Part shown: one piece after another, positions 26,794-35,453 of the stretch
Numbering within the stretch: the stretch's first letter is position 1
How the letters are laid out: the number at the start of each line of letters is the position of its first letter
Origin: CAYYYP01 sp964475985
GTDB lineage: Bacteria > Bdellovibrionota > UBA1018 > CAYHWW01
Length of the DNA: 64,000 nucleotides
Assembly: GCA_964475985.1 (NCBI GenBank)
Contig: CAYYYP010000006.1
Span: forward strand, 44,695 to 108,694
Reading direction: 5' to 3'
Made by a program: the position numbers and the translations under genes
The notes under the pieces: generated by a model
Told to the model about the DNA's origin: nothing
Database searches by the model: none
What the model saw: only the letters and a program-made list of their open reading frames with translations

Positions 26794-27606
26794 TCAAGCC
26801 GTAAGAATCTTTGCGAAACTTTCGGCCTTAAGGCTTGCGCCCCCGGCTAAAACTCCATCAACATCCGTTTGGGCAAGGAGCTCTTTAACGTTTTCCGGCG
26901 TTACACTTCCGCCATACAAAAGCGCAGTGAGATCGGCCTGGTTGCGGTTCCAAAGTTCCATCAAGGTGCCGCGGATAAAATGGTGCGCTTCCTGCGCCTG
27001 GGCCGCCGTTGCGGTTTTTCCCGTGCCAATGGCCCATACTGGTTCATAGGCGATGGAAAATTTTGTAGCTGGCTGGGGAGTGTTTTCGCGCAACACTTTC
27101 AGAATGGGCTGCAGTTGACGTGAGAGTACATCTTTCGTTTTGCTGGCTTCTCTTTCTGCCAATGTTTCACCAATACAATAAATAATATTGAATCCAAGTT
27201 GCAGGGCTTGTTTTAAGCGCCGGGTAGCGGTTTCGTCTGTCTCTCCGAAAAACTGCCTTCGCTCCGAGTGTCCAATCAAAGTCCAGCGGATGCCCATATC
27301 GTGCATGGCCGAACCGGAGAGTTCACCGGTAAACGCGCCTTTCGTATCCCAATGGATATTTTGGCTGCCTAACTCAACATGGCAGTGGGCGGCGGCTTGT
27401 TGGATTTGTGGGGAGAGACAATAAGCTGGTGGGCAAATAACCCGCATATGAGGCCTTGATGGGTCGGTGGGGGCTTTCTTCATTTCGGCCAAAAACCCTT
27501 GGAGCTCTGCAAAGTAGGCTAACGCTTCACCCGGAGTATGGTTCATTTTCCAGTTACCGGCAAAAATCATAGGTCGTTGGTGTGAATCCGTGTCGCGAGA
27601 AATCAT
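26794..27606 (-). CDS. tpiA: Triosephosphate isomerase
   Basis: Glycolytic enzyme interconverting dihydroxyacetone phosphate and glyceraldehyde 3-phosphate. It has FAGNWKMN (catalytic Lys), IGHSERR (catalytic His) and AYEPVWAIGTGKTA (catalytic Glu), and LLYGGSV for phosphate binding. The 270-residue length is slightly long because of about 12 extra N-terminal residues. The start overlaps the pgk stop as ATGA at 27606-27603, so translation is coupled. Confidence 0.97.
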   Translation of the reverse strand: MISRDTDSHQRPMIFAGNWKMNHTPGEALAYFAELQGFLAEMKKAPTDPSRPHMRVICPPAYCLSPQIQQAAAHCHVELGSQNIHWDTKGAFTGELSGSAMHDMGIRWTLIGHSERRQFFGETDETATRRLKQALQLGFNIIYCIGETLAEREASKTKDVLSRQLQPILKVLRENTPQPATKFSIAYEPVWAIGTGKTATAAQAQEAHHFIRGTLMELWNRNQADLTALLYGGSVTPENVKELLAQTDVDGVLAGGASLKAESFAKILTA

Positions 27607-28763
27607 GCGGTACCCCTTTTATTGTAATCATGAAGAACTTCAATTCCAGGTAGCCCCTTGCCCTCTAGGAATTCTAAACAAGCTCCACCTCCGGTAGAAA
27701 TATGATCCATCCGGCCGGCCGTACCTGACTGAACAACCGCCGCCACGGTGTCGCCACCGCCGATGATTTTAAGCCCCCGAATTTCGGATACGGCGCGAGC
27801 AATGGACTTAGTGCCTAACGCGTACTCAGTTTTTTCAAACATACCCAGTGGTCCATTCCAAAAAATCGTTTTTGAATCACGAATGATTTTTGAAAAGATG
27901 TCGATGGTCTTGGGACCAATGTCAAAGCCCTCGATATCGTCGACAGGAAGCCTGAGTTCAACCTCATGTTTTTTTGCTTTTTCCATGAGGGACTTTGCGA
28001 GGCTGACTTCTTCAGGTTTTGGCTGTTTCGCTTTTGGCGCCAGCGATTGCCCCTGGGCTAGCAGAAATGCATTGGCCATGGCGCCGCCAATGAGAACATG
28101 ATCAACCGTCAAAAATAAATTTTCTACCGTCTTAATTTTATCCGAGACCTTAGAACCGCCGAGGATCGCCGTATAAGGATGCTCTGGATTTTGCAGCAGT
28201 TGGTTCAGGTACTTGAGTTCCCGTCGAATAAGGTAACCACTAGCTTTGGTTTGCAGAAACTGGGTAATGCCATAGATTGAAGCGTGTTTACGATGGGATG
28301 CGCCAAAGGCATCGTTCACGTAAACTTCCGCGAGCGCCGCAAGGCCTCGGCAAAAGTCAGGATCATTTTTTTCTTCGCCTTCGTGATACCGAAGGTTTTC
28401 CAGCAAAATCACTTGACTGACCTTAAGATGACGCACGGCGAGTTCTACACCATCTCCGATACAATCATCGAGAAACAAGACATCGGTATCAAGCATTTCC
28501 TGAAGTCTTGCGGCAATGGGAGCTAAACTAAACTTAGGATCCCTTTCTCCATTTTCTAGAGGTTCCGGGCGACCCAAATGAGAGGCGAGGATAACCCTCG
28601 CGCCTTGGTCTAGTGCGTACTTTATGGTTGGTAAAACTTCACGGATTCTTGTCTCATCGGTGATGGTTGGTGTGTCTCCATCAAAGGAAAGCGGAACGTT
28701 AAAATCCACCCTTAAAAAAACACGTTTGTCGGAAATTTTAATTTCATCAATGCATTTGATCAT
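27603..28763 (-). CDS. pgk: Phosphoglycerate kinase
   Basis: Glycolytic kinase transferring phosphate from 1,3-bisphosphoglycerate to ADP. RVFLRVDFNVPL at the N-terminus, LASHLGRPEP, ENLRYHEGEE, NDAFGASHRKHAS and ILGGSKVSDKI are all typical, and GGGDTVAAV lies near the C-terminus. The 386-residue length is normal. ATG 28763 is chosen because GAGGTTCTT precedes it; a longer frame to 28802 runs into a short GAACCTCG-type direct repeat upstream and adds atypical residues. It is 59 bases downstream of gapA. Confidence 0.97.
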   Translation of the reverse strand: MIKCIDEIKISDKRVFLRVDFNVPLSFDGDTPTITDETRIREVLPTIKYALDQGARVILASHLGRPEPLENGERDPKFSLAPIAARLQEMLDTDVLFLDDCIGDGVELAVRHLKVSQVILLENLRYHEGEEKNDPDFCRGLAALAEVYVNDAFGASHRKHASIYGITQFLQTKASGYLIRRELKYLNQLLQNPEHPYTAILGGSKVSDKIKTVENLFLTVDHVLIGGAMANAFLLAQGQSLAPKAKQPKPEEVSLAKSLMEKAKKHEVELRLPVDDIEGFDIGPKTIDIFSKIIRDSKTIFWNGPLGMFEKTEYALGTKSIARAVSEIRGLKIIGGGDTVAAVVQSGTAGRMDHISTGGGACLEFLEGKGLPGIEVLHDYNKRGTA

Positions 28764-28822
28764 AAGAACCTCGAGAACCTCGCGAACCTTACACGGAACC
28801 ACGAACGAAGAATGTACTAAAA

Positions 28823-29848
28823 TTAAAACCCAGCGTTTGCTACATAGTTCGTGAGATCAAGCATTCTTGCTGAAAATCCAATTTCATTGTCATACCAAGC
28901 AGTCACTTTGACCAGTTTGCCTCCGAACACGTTTGTGAGTTCCGCATCGACAATACTGGAGCGTCGATCGCCATTGAAGTCAGATGAAACCAAAGGCTCA
29001 GTGCAAAAACCTAAAATATTTTCCAAAGCGCCGCGGCTGGCCTGCTGAAGTTTTTGGTTCACTTCTTCCTTGGTGGTGGCTTTAGCAATGGTCACGGTGA
29101 GGTCGACCAAGGATACATTAGGGGTGGGAACCCTTATGGAAATTCCGTCCATCTTACCTTTAAGATGCGGCAAAACTAAGCCAATGGCTTTAGCTGCGCC
29201 AGTGGAAGTGGGGATCATGGAGAGTGAAGCTGCGCGTGCTCGACGTAGATCTTTGTGTGCAAGATCTAAGAGCTGTTGGTCGTTGGTGTAAGAATGGACC
29301 GTAGTCATGGAGCCGAACTCAATCGTGAATGCGTCATCTAAGACTTTCGCCACGGGAGCTAAGCAATTGGTAGTGCAGGAAGCGTTGGAGACTACGTGGT
29401 GTTTTTGTCCATCGTAGGATTTGTGATTGATGCCATAAACGATGGTGAGATCGGCGTCCTTAGAAGGAGCTGAGATGATCACCTTTTTTGCGCCAGCCGT
29501 AAGGTGCAGCGCCGCTTTTTCGCGATCCGTAAAAATGCCGGTGCATTCAAGGACAATATCTACACCTAAGCTTTTCCATGGAAGTTTTGCGGGATCTTTT
29601 TCGCTGACAAGTTTGATGCTCTGTTTTCCGACCTGCAAGGTGTCGCCCTCAAGCCTAGCCTCTACCGGCAAAGGTCCATGGACAGAGTCGTATTTCAAGA
29701 GGTGCGCATTCACTTCGGGCTTAGAGAGGTCGTTGATCGCAAGGATTTTAATATGAGGATGATCCAATGCAAGCCTGAGAATATTTCTACCGATGCGACC
29801 GAAGCCGTTGATGGCGATGTGAATAGGTTTATTTTGTGAAGTAGACAT
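28823..29848 (-). CDS. gapA: Glyceraldehyde-3-phosphate dehydrogenase, type I
   Basis: Cytoplasmic NAD(P)-dependent dehydrogenase of glycolysis. INGFGRIGRN (dinucleotide binding), SNASCTTNCLAP with the nucleophilic Cys, and WYDNEIGFSARMLDLTNYV at the C-terminus are diagnostic. The 341-residue length is normal. ATG 29848 follows AGGAGGTTTC, a strong ribosome site; the longer frame to 29893 is not supported. It is the first gene of the gapA-pgk-tpiA-secG run and diverges from csbD, so a promoter should lie in 29849-30002. Confidence 0.97.
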   Translation of the reverse strand: MSTSQNKPIHIAINGFGRIGRNILRLALDHPHIKILAINDLSKPEVNAHLLKYDSVHGPLPVEARLEGDTLQVGKQSIKLVSEKDPAKLPWKSLGVDIVLECTGIFTDREKAALHLTAGAKKVIISAPSKDADLTIVYGINHKSYDGQKHHVVSNASCTTNCLAPVAKVLDDAFTIEFGSMTTVHSYTNDQQLLDLAHKDLRRARAASLSMIPTSTGAAKAIGLVLPHLKGKMDGISIRVPTPNVSLVDLTVTIAKATTKEEVNQKLQQASRGALENILGFCTEPLVSSDFNGDRRSSIVDAELTNVFGGKLVKVTAWYDNEIGFSARMLDLTNYVANAGF

Positions 29849-30002
29849 GAAACCTCCTGGATACGTGCGAACGCTGAATCCACGATACTGCATAAATCAG
29901 CTGCGCACCTGATTGTTTTTGCATAGTCCTCCAGCACCCTTTCGTCCAAATATTTATTGGCGGCATGGATCTTGCTGTTCGTTAAGAGAAGGAGAATTAG
30001 CA

Positions 30003-30248
30003 ATGAACAAAGCAACTTTGTCGGGCAGTTGGACGGAACTCAAAGGTCATATCAAGCAACGTTGGTCTAAACTCACGGACAACGACATGGGTATCATCGA
30101 GGGTAACCTTGATGAGTTAGTAGGGCGAGTTCAACAAGCCTACGGCTGTACAAAAGATAAAGCTTGGGCAGAATTTGAAGAGTTCAAAGCGAAGATGAAC
30201 AAGGTTGATCAAGCGCCAGTGACCGGACGTGAAGATCTAAAACATTAG
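30003..30248 (+). CDS. CsbD-family stress protein
   Basis: An 81-residue hydrophilic protein of the CsbD family, usually induced by general stress; the molecular role is unknown. It carries WTELKGHIKQRWSKLTDND and GNLDELVGRVQQAYG, the family core. ATG 30003 follows AGAAGGAG. A frame open to 29913 is longer but adds residues foreign to the family. The gene opens a group of stress-type genes that ends at the terminator at 31759-31800. Confidence 0.92.
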   Translation: MNKATLSGSWTELKGHIKQRWSKLTDNDMGIIEGNLDELVGRVQQAYGCTKDKAWAEFEEFKAKMNKVDQAPVTGREDLKH

Positions 30249-30266
30249 TTCGCTTTTCAGAGGTTA

Positions 30267-30445
30267 CCTCACCACATAGGGTGTTGGTTTTGGAAAAAGT
30301 GAGGGAGTAGGAAGTCATTCTCAGACAATTTGTCCTACAAAAGTTCAAAATGGAAAATTCGTCCCGAGCACTTTGCGATAAAATGGGACCAATAAATTTC
30401 TTCCTCCCTCACTAAAGTCCTTCTGAAGCAATATGAGGGGTTTTT
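30267..30445 (+). promoter_or_regulatory. Candidate attenuator-like leader upstream of the small stress operon
   Basis: Four segments are complementary in turn: CCTCAC at 30267-30272, GTGAGGGAG at 30299-30307, CTCCCTCAC at 30404-30412 and TGAGGG at 30434-30439, the last followed by G and TTTTT (30441-30445). Segments 1-2, 2-3 and 3-4 can each pair, which is the layout of an attenuator; 2-3 extends with GAAG/CTTC to 10+4 base pairs across a bulge. Stems 1-2 and 3-4 are only 6-7 bp with loops of 22-26 bases, so this is a hypothesis. It lies between csbD and the gene at 30532; no short leader peptide was identified. Confidence 0.35.
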
Positions 30446-30531
30446 AGATTCACGCAGGTCTATTTTTTCCTAGTTTAAGTCCGAAAAAAGTTGGCCTGAA
30501 GTTTGCTCTTAAAATTAAACGAAACGGAGAA

Positions 30532-30981
30532 ATGAAAATGGAAAAGCAAAAAAACACTTCTGATAAAAACATTTCCGAAGGCGGCGCATCAAAATACGCC
30601 AGCAAATCATCACGTGGTGCTTCGGGAAATGATCGTAGCGGAGCAACTCAACAAGCTGTCTCGGGAACTCAAAACATCCAAGGCGGTAGAAACTCTGAAG
30701 AAGGCCTTTCCTCAAGACAATTTTCCGGTAGGTCGGAAAGTGCTTCTGGAGAATCTTCATCATCGGTCTCACTAACTGGCCAAAACAACCGCGGTAATTC
30801 AACTTCCGTGGAATGGATTGATCAGTTGGTCGCAAGAACTGAAGGCTTCGAAGAAAAAGTTCAAGACCTCATTCAAGCCAGGCCCCTGACTTTTCTCGCC
30901 GGAGCACTAGTAGTCGGCTTCATAACCAACAAAGTGATGAACTCACGCTTTCTCGCATCAAAACTTCAAGGAGAACACTAA
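30532..30981 (+). CDS. Small protein with a hydrophilic N-terminus and a DUF883-like membrane segment
   Basis: A 149-residue protein. The first 95 residues are very rich in Ser, Gly, Asn and Gln and probably disordered; the last 50 (IDQLVARTEGFEEKVQDLIQ, then RPLTFLAGALVVGFIT) resemble the C-terminus of the ElaB/YqjD (DUF883) family, inner-membrane proteins that in E. coli bind stationary-phase ribosomes. The family link is tentative. ATG 30532 follows GGAGAA. The stop overlaps the next start (TAATG), so the next two genes are likely co-translated. Confidence 0.7.
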   Translation: MKMEKQKNTSDKNISEGGASKYASKSSRGASGNDRSGATQQAVSGTQNIQGGRNSEEGLSSRQFSGRSESASGESSSSVSLTGQNNRGNSTSVEWIDQLVARTEGFEEKVQDLIQARPLTFLAGALVVGFITNKVMNSRFLASKLQGEH

Positions 30982-31340
30982 TGGCAAGCACACAAGCAAC
31001 TTCACAATTAGCTGATGGAAAAACTGATTCAGTTTCTGCACCTAAAGGTGCCGATCTCGGCTCCGCGTTAGCTTCCTTAGTAAGGCTTACGGCAGATATC
31101 CCCCAACACGGGATTTCGGCTTCCCTTCGGAACTTTTTTGAATCCCTGCATCAGTCCGTAAAGGAAAATCCCATCGCCAGTGCGCGTAATGCATTTCAAT
31201 TGGGAATGGGCTTATCGACCTTGACGCGCAGTCAAGTGGCGGACGGCGGTTCTCAACTCGTGAAGGGAATTGTTGCAAAAGTAAAAAATGAAAGAACAGA
31301 GGAAGATGGAAAGGAAGAGGAATATGAAACAAAACACTGA
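30981..31340 (+). CDS. Small protein of unknown function in the stress operon
   Basis: A 119-residue protein with a Ser/Ala-rich start, a central amphipathic region (SLVRLTADIPQHGISASLRN) and a charged Lys/Glu-rich C-terminus. No clear transmembrane segment and no family recognised; its size and place fit the phasin/YtxH-like accessory genes often found next to DUF883 genes. ATG 30981 shares a base with the upstream stop; the 3' end overlaps the next gene by 17 bases. Confidence 0.65.
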   Translation: MASTQATSQLADGKTDSVSAPKGADLGSALASLVRLTADIPQHGISASLRNFFESLHQSVKENPIASARNAFQLGMGLSTLTRSQVADGGSQLVKGIVAKVKNERTEEDGKEEEYETKH

Positions 31341-31710
31341 CCAATATCAATCTCAATCACAATACCGCGATCAATCTCAATCAAGAAAAGGTGGATTTAA
31401 TACCATGAGACAAGCACTCGAACACGAAACCGAATACAGTCACGATCGTGACAACCAACCAGCGTCGGAAGGCGTTTTAAGTTCATTTAAATCAGCCTAC
31501 GACCATGGCTCGATTTCTGAGCTTGGCTCCTCCATCAGTGAGCTTGGCACTATGATTCGTGGAAAACTTCCCTCCGGTACAAAAATGGCTTGGGCCGTTG
31601 CCGCAGGACTAGTTTTGAGCGGCGGAACTTTTTTGGTTTACCGCAATCGTAAATCGATCGCGAAAACTTTCACTCCGAGCCAAACGGGCCGGGGCAGAAA
31701 AACCCACTAA
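31324..31710 (+). CDS. Small single-pass membrane protein in the stress operon
   Basis: A 128-residue protein with a Gln/Ser/Asp-rich N-terminus, a tandem SISELGS/SISELGT repeat, a transmembrane segment (MAWAVAAGLVLSGGTFLVY, about residues 91-109) and a basic tail. It is like the preceding genes in having a polar disordered start and one membrane span. ATG 31324 follows AAAGGAAGAGG and is preferred to the in-frame ATG 31288. It is the last gene before a strong terminator. Confidence 0.68.
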   Translation: MKQNTDQYQSQSQYRDQSQSRKGGFNTMRQALEHETEYSHDRDNQPASEGVLSSFKSAYDHGSISELGSSISELGTMIRGKLPSGTKMAWAVAAGLVLSGGTFLVYRNRKSIAKTFTPSQTGRGRKTH

Positions 31711-31758
31711 GATAAAACGAATCTGAAGAAAACCCACTAGACTACACTCAAGTGGCAA

Positions 31759-31800
31759 GGGCCGCGGGCAATTCATATTGTCCGTGGCCCTATTTTTTTT
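31759..31800 (+). terminator. Rho-independent terminator of the csbD/stress operon
   Basis: GGGCCGCGGGCAA (31759-31771) pairs with TTGTCCGTGGCCC (31778-31790) over 13 base pairs including two G-U pairs, with a 6-base loop TTCATA, followed by TA and eight T. It lies 48 bases after the last stop codon and is the strongest terminator in the window. Confidence 0.9.
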
Positions 31801-31814
31801 GTCTTGTCCTAGTC

Positions 31815-33431
31815 CTAGTCACCTTTGGCAAATAGCCTTTTTTCTACAATGCACTGGGCGGCTTTGGCAGGCACGGCAGCTTTCCAGGTAGGATCATTCC
31901 TTTTTATTTTATCTAAAATTTCTTCGCTGCGGAGCGATAACACATGGGTATCAAACTCTTTGATGTCTTCAATGGCATGACTCTGCAACATATGGGCGTA
32001 CAAATTTACGAGCTCCGCCGGAGGGGTAAAGTTTTTCGCTGAGATGAACTTCTCTGCATTCTGTGAATGCGACTTTTGAGCTTGGGTCAATAGGTTCAAA
32101 TCAATGACTCCAGTATTTTCTTGAGTCCCGGAAGTGGGGGGCTCCTGCGCGGCGGTGGAACTGGTGTTTGCGGAGGTAAGTAATGCCGGAAAAACATAGG
32201 CACGCACATTTTCTCTAAAGAGTTGACCTAGAGCTGAAAGAATTCCACCGGGAACATCCGCGTAAGTGCGCTGTTGGAAAATGCGCGGCAGATTCGCTGC
32301 GCTAATGACGAGGCCCACTTTCCCGACACTGTATTTTTGAAAGAATTCACTTAATTGAAAATACTTAGAGTAATTCGAAATGAGCACATGGTACCCCTGG
32401 GCGCAGAGGACTTGTACCCTAGCTAGGTAATCTTTTAACATTTCGTGGGTATTCCGGGTGCCGCCCGCATTGGTGGCCGCGCGTTCTAAATCTTCAAGGG
32501 TAATTTCCATGACGGGAATCAAGTTCGCTTCGGTTTCTGAGCAGTCCTTTAAAAATTGTTTTTTTGCCGACTCCAGCATTTCAACGTGAAGTTTGGTGAG
32601 CGGCCGGAACCTAGCTCTTTGAACTAAGAGGTGTTTATTAAAAAAAACTTCAGAGGGCTGAAGGGTCGTACCTTCCGGTGAAATTAGTACTGCGTCCGTG
32701 AGCTGGTTTTGTACGAGTCGAAGGCTCATCAGTCGATGATCGACGTCTTTAAACGCAGGTCCGCTAAAGCGGATCATATCCACCTCAATTCGGCTCTGCC
32801 GCAATGCGTCGCAAAGGGTATCCACAATTGTTACTGGGTTATCGTGATGATAAAAGCATGAGTAGATCAAATTGACGCCAACAATGCCCACGGCCTCCTG
32901 TTGATCAATGGCCGAGGTATCAAGCAGGCGGAGGTGTAGGATTACGTCGTTGCTAGGCCCCATGGGATGGGTTTGAAATCGTACGCCCATCCAGCCGTGG
33001 CCACCATCGCCGCCTTCTCGCACTGACTTAGAAGCCATGGTATCGGCGAATGCAAAAAAAGTGGAACGATCCGCACGCACATTTTCCAGTCGGATCTGTA
33101 GGAGGGAAAATTCCTTCTCAAGCATTTTAAGTAGTCGGCTCTCGCAAACGTAGCGATGATTCTTTTCGGCGCCATAAATCGCGTCGCTGAAAACCATATC
33201 GTAGGCGGACATAGTTTTAGCGATCGTAGCCGATGCTCGACCAGCTTTGAAAAACCAGCGCGCAACGTCAATGCCTGCTCCGATTTCGGCGAAGGAGCCG
33301 TAAATTTTTGGATCGTTGTTGATGATTCTAGCTTTTTCAACTGAGGTCAGCTGGTGCTCCGGAGCCAACGGGGGTGAGCTGATTTGGGGAGTTGCCGCGG
33401 TGGGTTTCATTTTTACGGGGGAGTTTGCCAT
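31815..33431 (-). CDS. Conserved-looking cytoplasmic protein of unknown function
   Basis: A 538-residue protein without signal peptide or membrane segment. It contains FFKAGRASATIAKTMSAYDM near residue 70, and a region mixing nucleotide-binding-like stretches (ILHLRLLDTSAIDQQEAVGI, VGVNLIYSCFYH) with a Ser/Thr/Pro/Gln-rich segment near residues 425-460. I recall similar proteins in Deltaproteobacteria and Planctomycetes carrying unreliable names such as TonB-dependent receptor or nucleotidyltransferase; nothing here supports either. It lies opposite the stress-operon terminator and diverges from the barrel gene. Confidence 0.72.
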   Translation of the reverse strand: MANSPVKMKPTAATPQISSPPLAPEHQLTSVEKARIINNDPKIYGSFAEIGAGIDVARWFFKAGRASATIAKTMSAYDMVFSDAIYGAEKNHRYVCESRLLKMLEKEFSLLQIRLENVRADRSTFFAFADTMASKSVREGGDGGHGWMGVRFQTHPMGPSNDVILHLRLLDTSAIDQQEAVGIVGVNLIYSCFYHHDNPVTIVDTLCDALRQSRIEVDMIRFSGPAFKDVDHRLMSLRLVQNQLTDAVLISPEGTTLQPSEVFFNKHLLVQRARFRPLTKLHVEMLESAKKQFLKDCSETEANLIPVMEITLEDLERAATNAGGTRNTHEMLKDYLARVQVLCAQGYHVLISNYSKYFQLSEFFQKYSVGKVGLVISAANLPRIFQQRTYADVPGGILSALGQLFRENVRAYVFPALLTSANTSSTAAQEPPTSGTQENTGVIDLNLLTQAQKSHSQNAEKFISAKNFTPPAELVNLYAHMLQSHAIEDIKEFDTHVLSLRSEEILDKIKRNDPTWKAAVPAKAAQCIVEKRLFAKGD

Positions 33432-33539
33432 AGTTGAAATTAGATTCCCATTTCAGAAAAATTTGCTGAGCAAAGGCTAGCGTTATAAGTGTAACTGATG
33501 GCGCTTGCCAAAAGTAAAAAGAAGGAGAAAACTCATTTC

Positions 33540-34097
33540 ATGAAATTTAAAAACAATACTTCTGTAGGCAAAATTTTCACAACTAGTTTTTTTCAGAAGC
33601 TTGCAGCGAGCGTCGCTTTTTTCGTGAGCGTTTCCGGTCTCGCCGTGGAGCGGGTAGAGTCAACGCTCATTGGGAGTGATCGTGAAAGTTCCGTCTTAGG
33701 GGAGTGGCAATTGACCCCCATGACGGGGCTTACCTATGTCGATGATCGTGCGGCGGCATCGGTTGGCGCGCGAATGGGGTATCGGTTGCTTTCCGATTAT
33801 CCGCTATATGCGGAACCTAGCTTCCTCATGTCCTTTCATTCTGCCGTATCCCGCTTCCAAATCGAAGGCGGCTTACGCTACGACGTGGATGTTGCTCGTT
33901 CTGCGGTCAGGCCCTTTGCTAGAGTCGCTCTAGGTCCGACGTTCCAAACTTCAGGCAATGCCGCTGTGTTCAGTGCAGCCATCGGTGGCGGACTTTTCAT
34001 TCCAATTAACGAGGACATCGATTTTCGTGCGGAAGCCGATATGGTGAGCGTCGATGGCAATGCAGGCGCCCAGGTTTTAGCCGGAGTTGCTCTGTAA
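33540..34097 (+). CDS. Small outer-membrane beta-barrel protein
   Basis: A protein of about 185 residues with a basic n-region and hydrophobic core ending VSGLA-V (signal peptide), then alternating strands (TYVDDRAAASVGARMGYRL and others) and a short C-terminal hydrophobic strand. This resembles eight-strand barrels of the OmpA-like/outer-membrane-insertion type. ATG 33540 gives a compact signal peptide; the in-frame ATG at 33498 adds a Lys-rich stretch. The function is unknown. It is followed after 18 bases by the flippase gene. Confidence 0.65.
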   Translation: MKFKNNTSVGKIFTTSFFQKLAASVAFFVSVSGLAVERVESTLIGSDRESSVLGEWQLTPMTGLTYVDDRAAASVGARMGYRLLSDYPLYAEPSFLMSFHSAVSRFQIEGGLRYDVDVARSAVRPFARVALGPTFQTSGNAAVFSAAIGGGLFIPINEDIDFRAEADMVSVDGNAGAQVLAGVAL

Positions 34098-34115
34098 TTA
34101 GCTCATTTTACTGAA

Positions 34116-35453
34116 ATGAAGGCCGTTCTATCTATTGAGAAAAGCCGTCTTGCCTTATGGATGAGGCAAGCCGTTTTTACTTTGGCGGAGCATGGCTTTG
34201 TCCGGGTACTAGATGCCCTGATCACGTACTCTTTGTTACGAATTCTAACGCCGCCAGAATTTGGTCTGTTCTCCGTTTATCAGAGCTGGGTAGCCATGCT
34301 TTTTCTTTTTCTACCCGCAATTGAGCTTACAATGTTTCGGGAGTACGGCCAGCTGAAGCAGGAGAATAAATTAGGCGAAGCGTTAGGGGCCTACCGGTTT
34401 TTTAATGCGCTAAAACTCATATTCGCTTTTGGCTTTGTGGCTATTTTGGCCATGGTTCCCCAAGGTGTGCTGTCTTATACTGCGCGGGGCGCCCTTCTCG
34501 CAATTGCGTTATCTCTGCCCCTTTCTCAGGCGATTTATAGTTATATGCGTGAACCGCTCCGTTTTGAGATGCGTCAAGGTATAGTGGCTTTTTTAAGCTT
34601 GATTCAGCGCGTACTATTGATTTTAGCATTCTGGGGCGCAGCCTATTTTTTTAAGGGTGAACCCTTAGCGTTACTCGTTCTGGCGGGCCTGGCCTTTCTT
34701 ACGGCGGGGGCCTTTTGGCGAATATTTTCGCAAAAATTCCTTAGTGGCGTTGACGCTTATTCGCCAGCTTATTGGGCCACCATACGAGCATCATTCCTGG
34801 GTACGGTGCTATGGATTCACGTAAACGGCGTTATCACCCAGATGATTCAAACCTTCGATGTTTTTGCGCTCAACCAACGGGGTATTTCTCTTATTGAAAT
34901 TGGTCATTATAATCTTGCCTTAAAGACGGCTAACTTTTTTCAGGTCATCCCAGTTGCCCTGGCGAGTTCCTATGGCGTTTTTTTAGCCCGGCGTTCCCAT
35001 AAAAAGACGGAGCCTGGTGAGTTTGAATACGAAAGACGTGTGAGTTTGATTTTAAGCCTAGGATTTTTGGCTTTTTGTTTAGGGCTTTTTTTCTTGAGCG
35101 CTAAAGTTGGTGCGCCCCTTATGGGATTTCTCGCCCGCGGCAAAGCCAGCGTTATGGAAATTGAGAACGCGATCATATTTTTTAGATGGCAAGTAGCGGG
35201 GGTGCTCCTTTATTGCGTATCCTATCCGGTGGGCACCTATCTCAGTGCTAGGGGCGAACTTAAGAAAATCGTGCTTTTTGTAAACCTTCCTTGGATGGTT
35301 CTTTCGGTTATTTTTTATAGTTGGGCCGCAAAGTTTGGTGCGTTGGAGGCGGCGCAAGCGAACGTTGCCGTGTATGGGATTGCGCTTTTTCTTCTTCTAC
35401 TGCGCTTCCTATGCGCAAAGCCGCCGTCGTCGGAGGTGATGGGGCATGGTTAA
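34116..35453 (+). CDS. Polysaccharide biosynthesis (Wzx-like) flippase
   Basis: A 445-residue integral membrane protein with about 12-14 hydrophobic segments. PPEFGLFSVYQSWVAMLF and the general pattern fit the MVF/Wzx family that flips undecaprenyl-linked O-antigen or exopolysaccharide units. The substrate cannot be told. The stop overlaps the start of the GT2 gene by eight bases, which supports a shared role in surface polysaccharide or lipopolysaccharide assembly. Confidence 0.82.
   Translation: MKAVLSIEKSRLALWMRQAVFTLAEHGFVRVLDALITYSLLRILTPPEFGLFSVYQSWVAMLFLFLPAIELTMFREYGQLKQENKLGEALGAYRFFNALKLIFAFGFVAILAMVPQGVLSYTARGALLAIALSLPLSQAIYSYMREPLRFEMRQGIVAFLSLIQRVLLILAFWGAAYFFKGEPLALLVLAGLAFLTAGAFWRIFSQKFLSGVDAYSPAYWATIRASFLGTVLWIHVNGVITQMIQTFDVFALNQRGISLIEIGHYNLALKTANFFQVIPVALASSYGVFLARRSHKKTEPGEFEYERRVSLILSLGFLAFCLGLFFLSAKVGAPLMGFLARGKASVMEIENAIIFFRWQVAGVLLYCVSYPVGTYLSARGELKKIVLFVNLPWMVLSVIFYSWAAKFGALEAAQANVAVYGIALFLLLLRFLCAKPPSSEVMGHG

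Noticed and set aside
28764..28802. Longer pgk start at 28802
   Set aside because: The extra 13 residues come from a GAACCTCG-type repeat and are not in the family; GAGGTTCTT lies just before ATG 28763.
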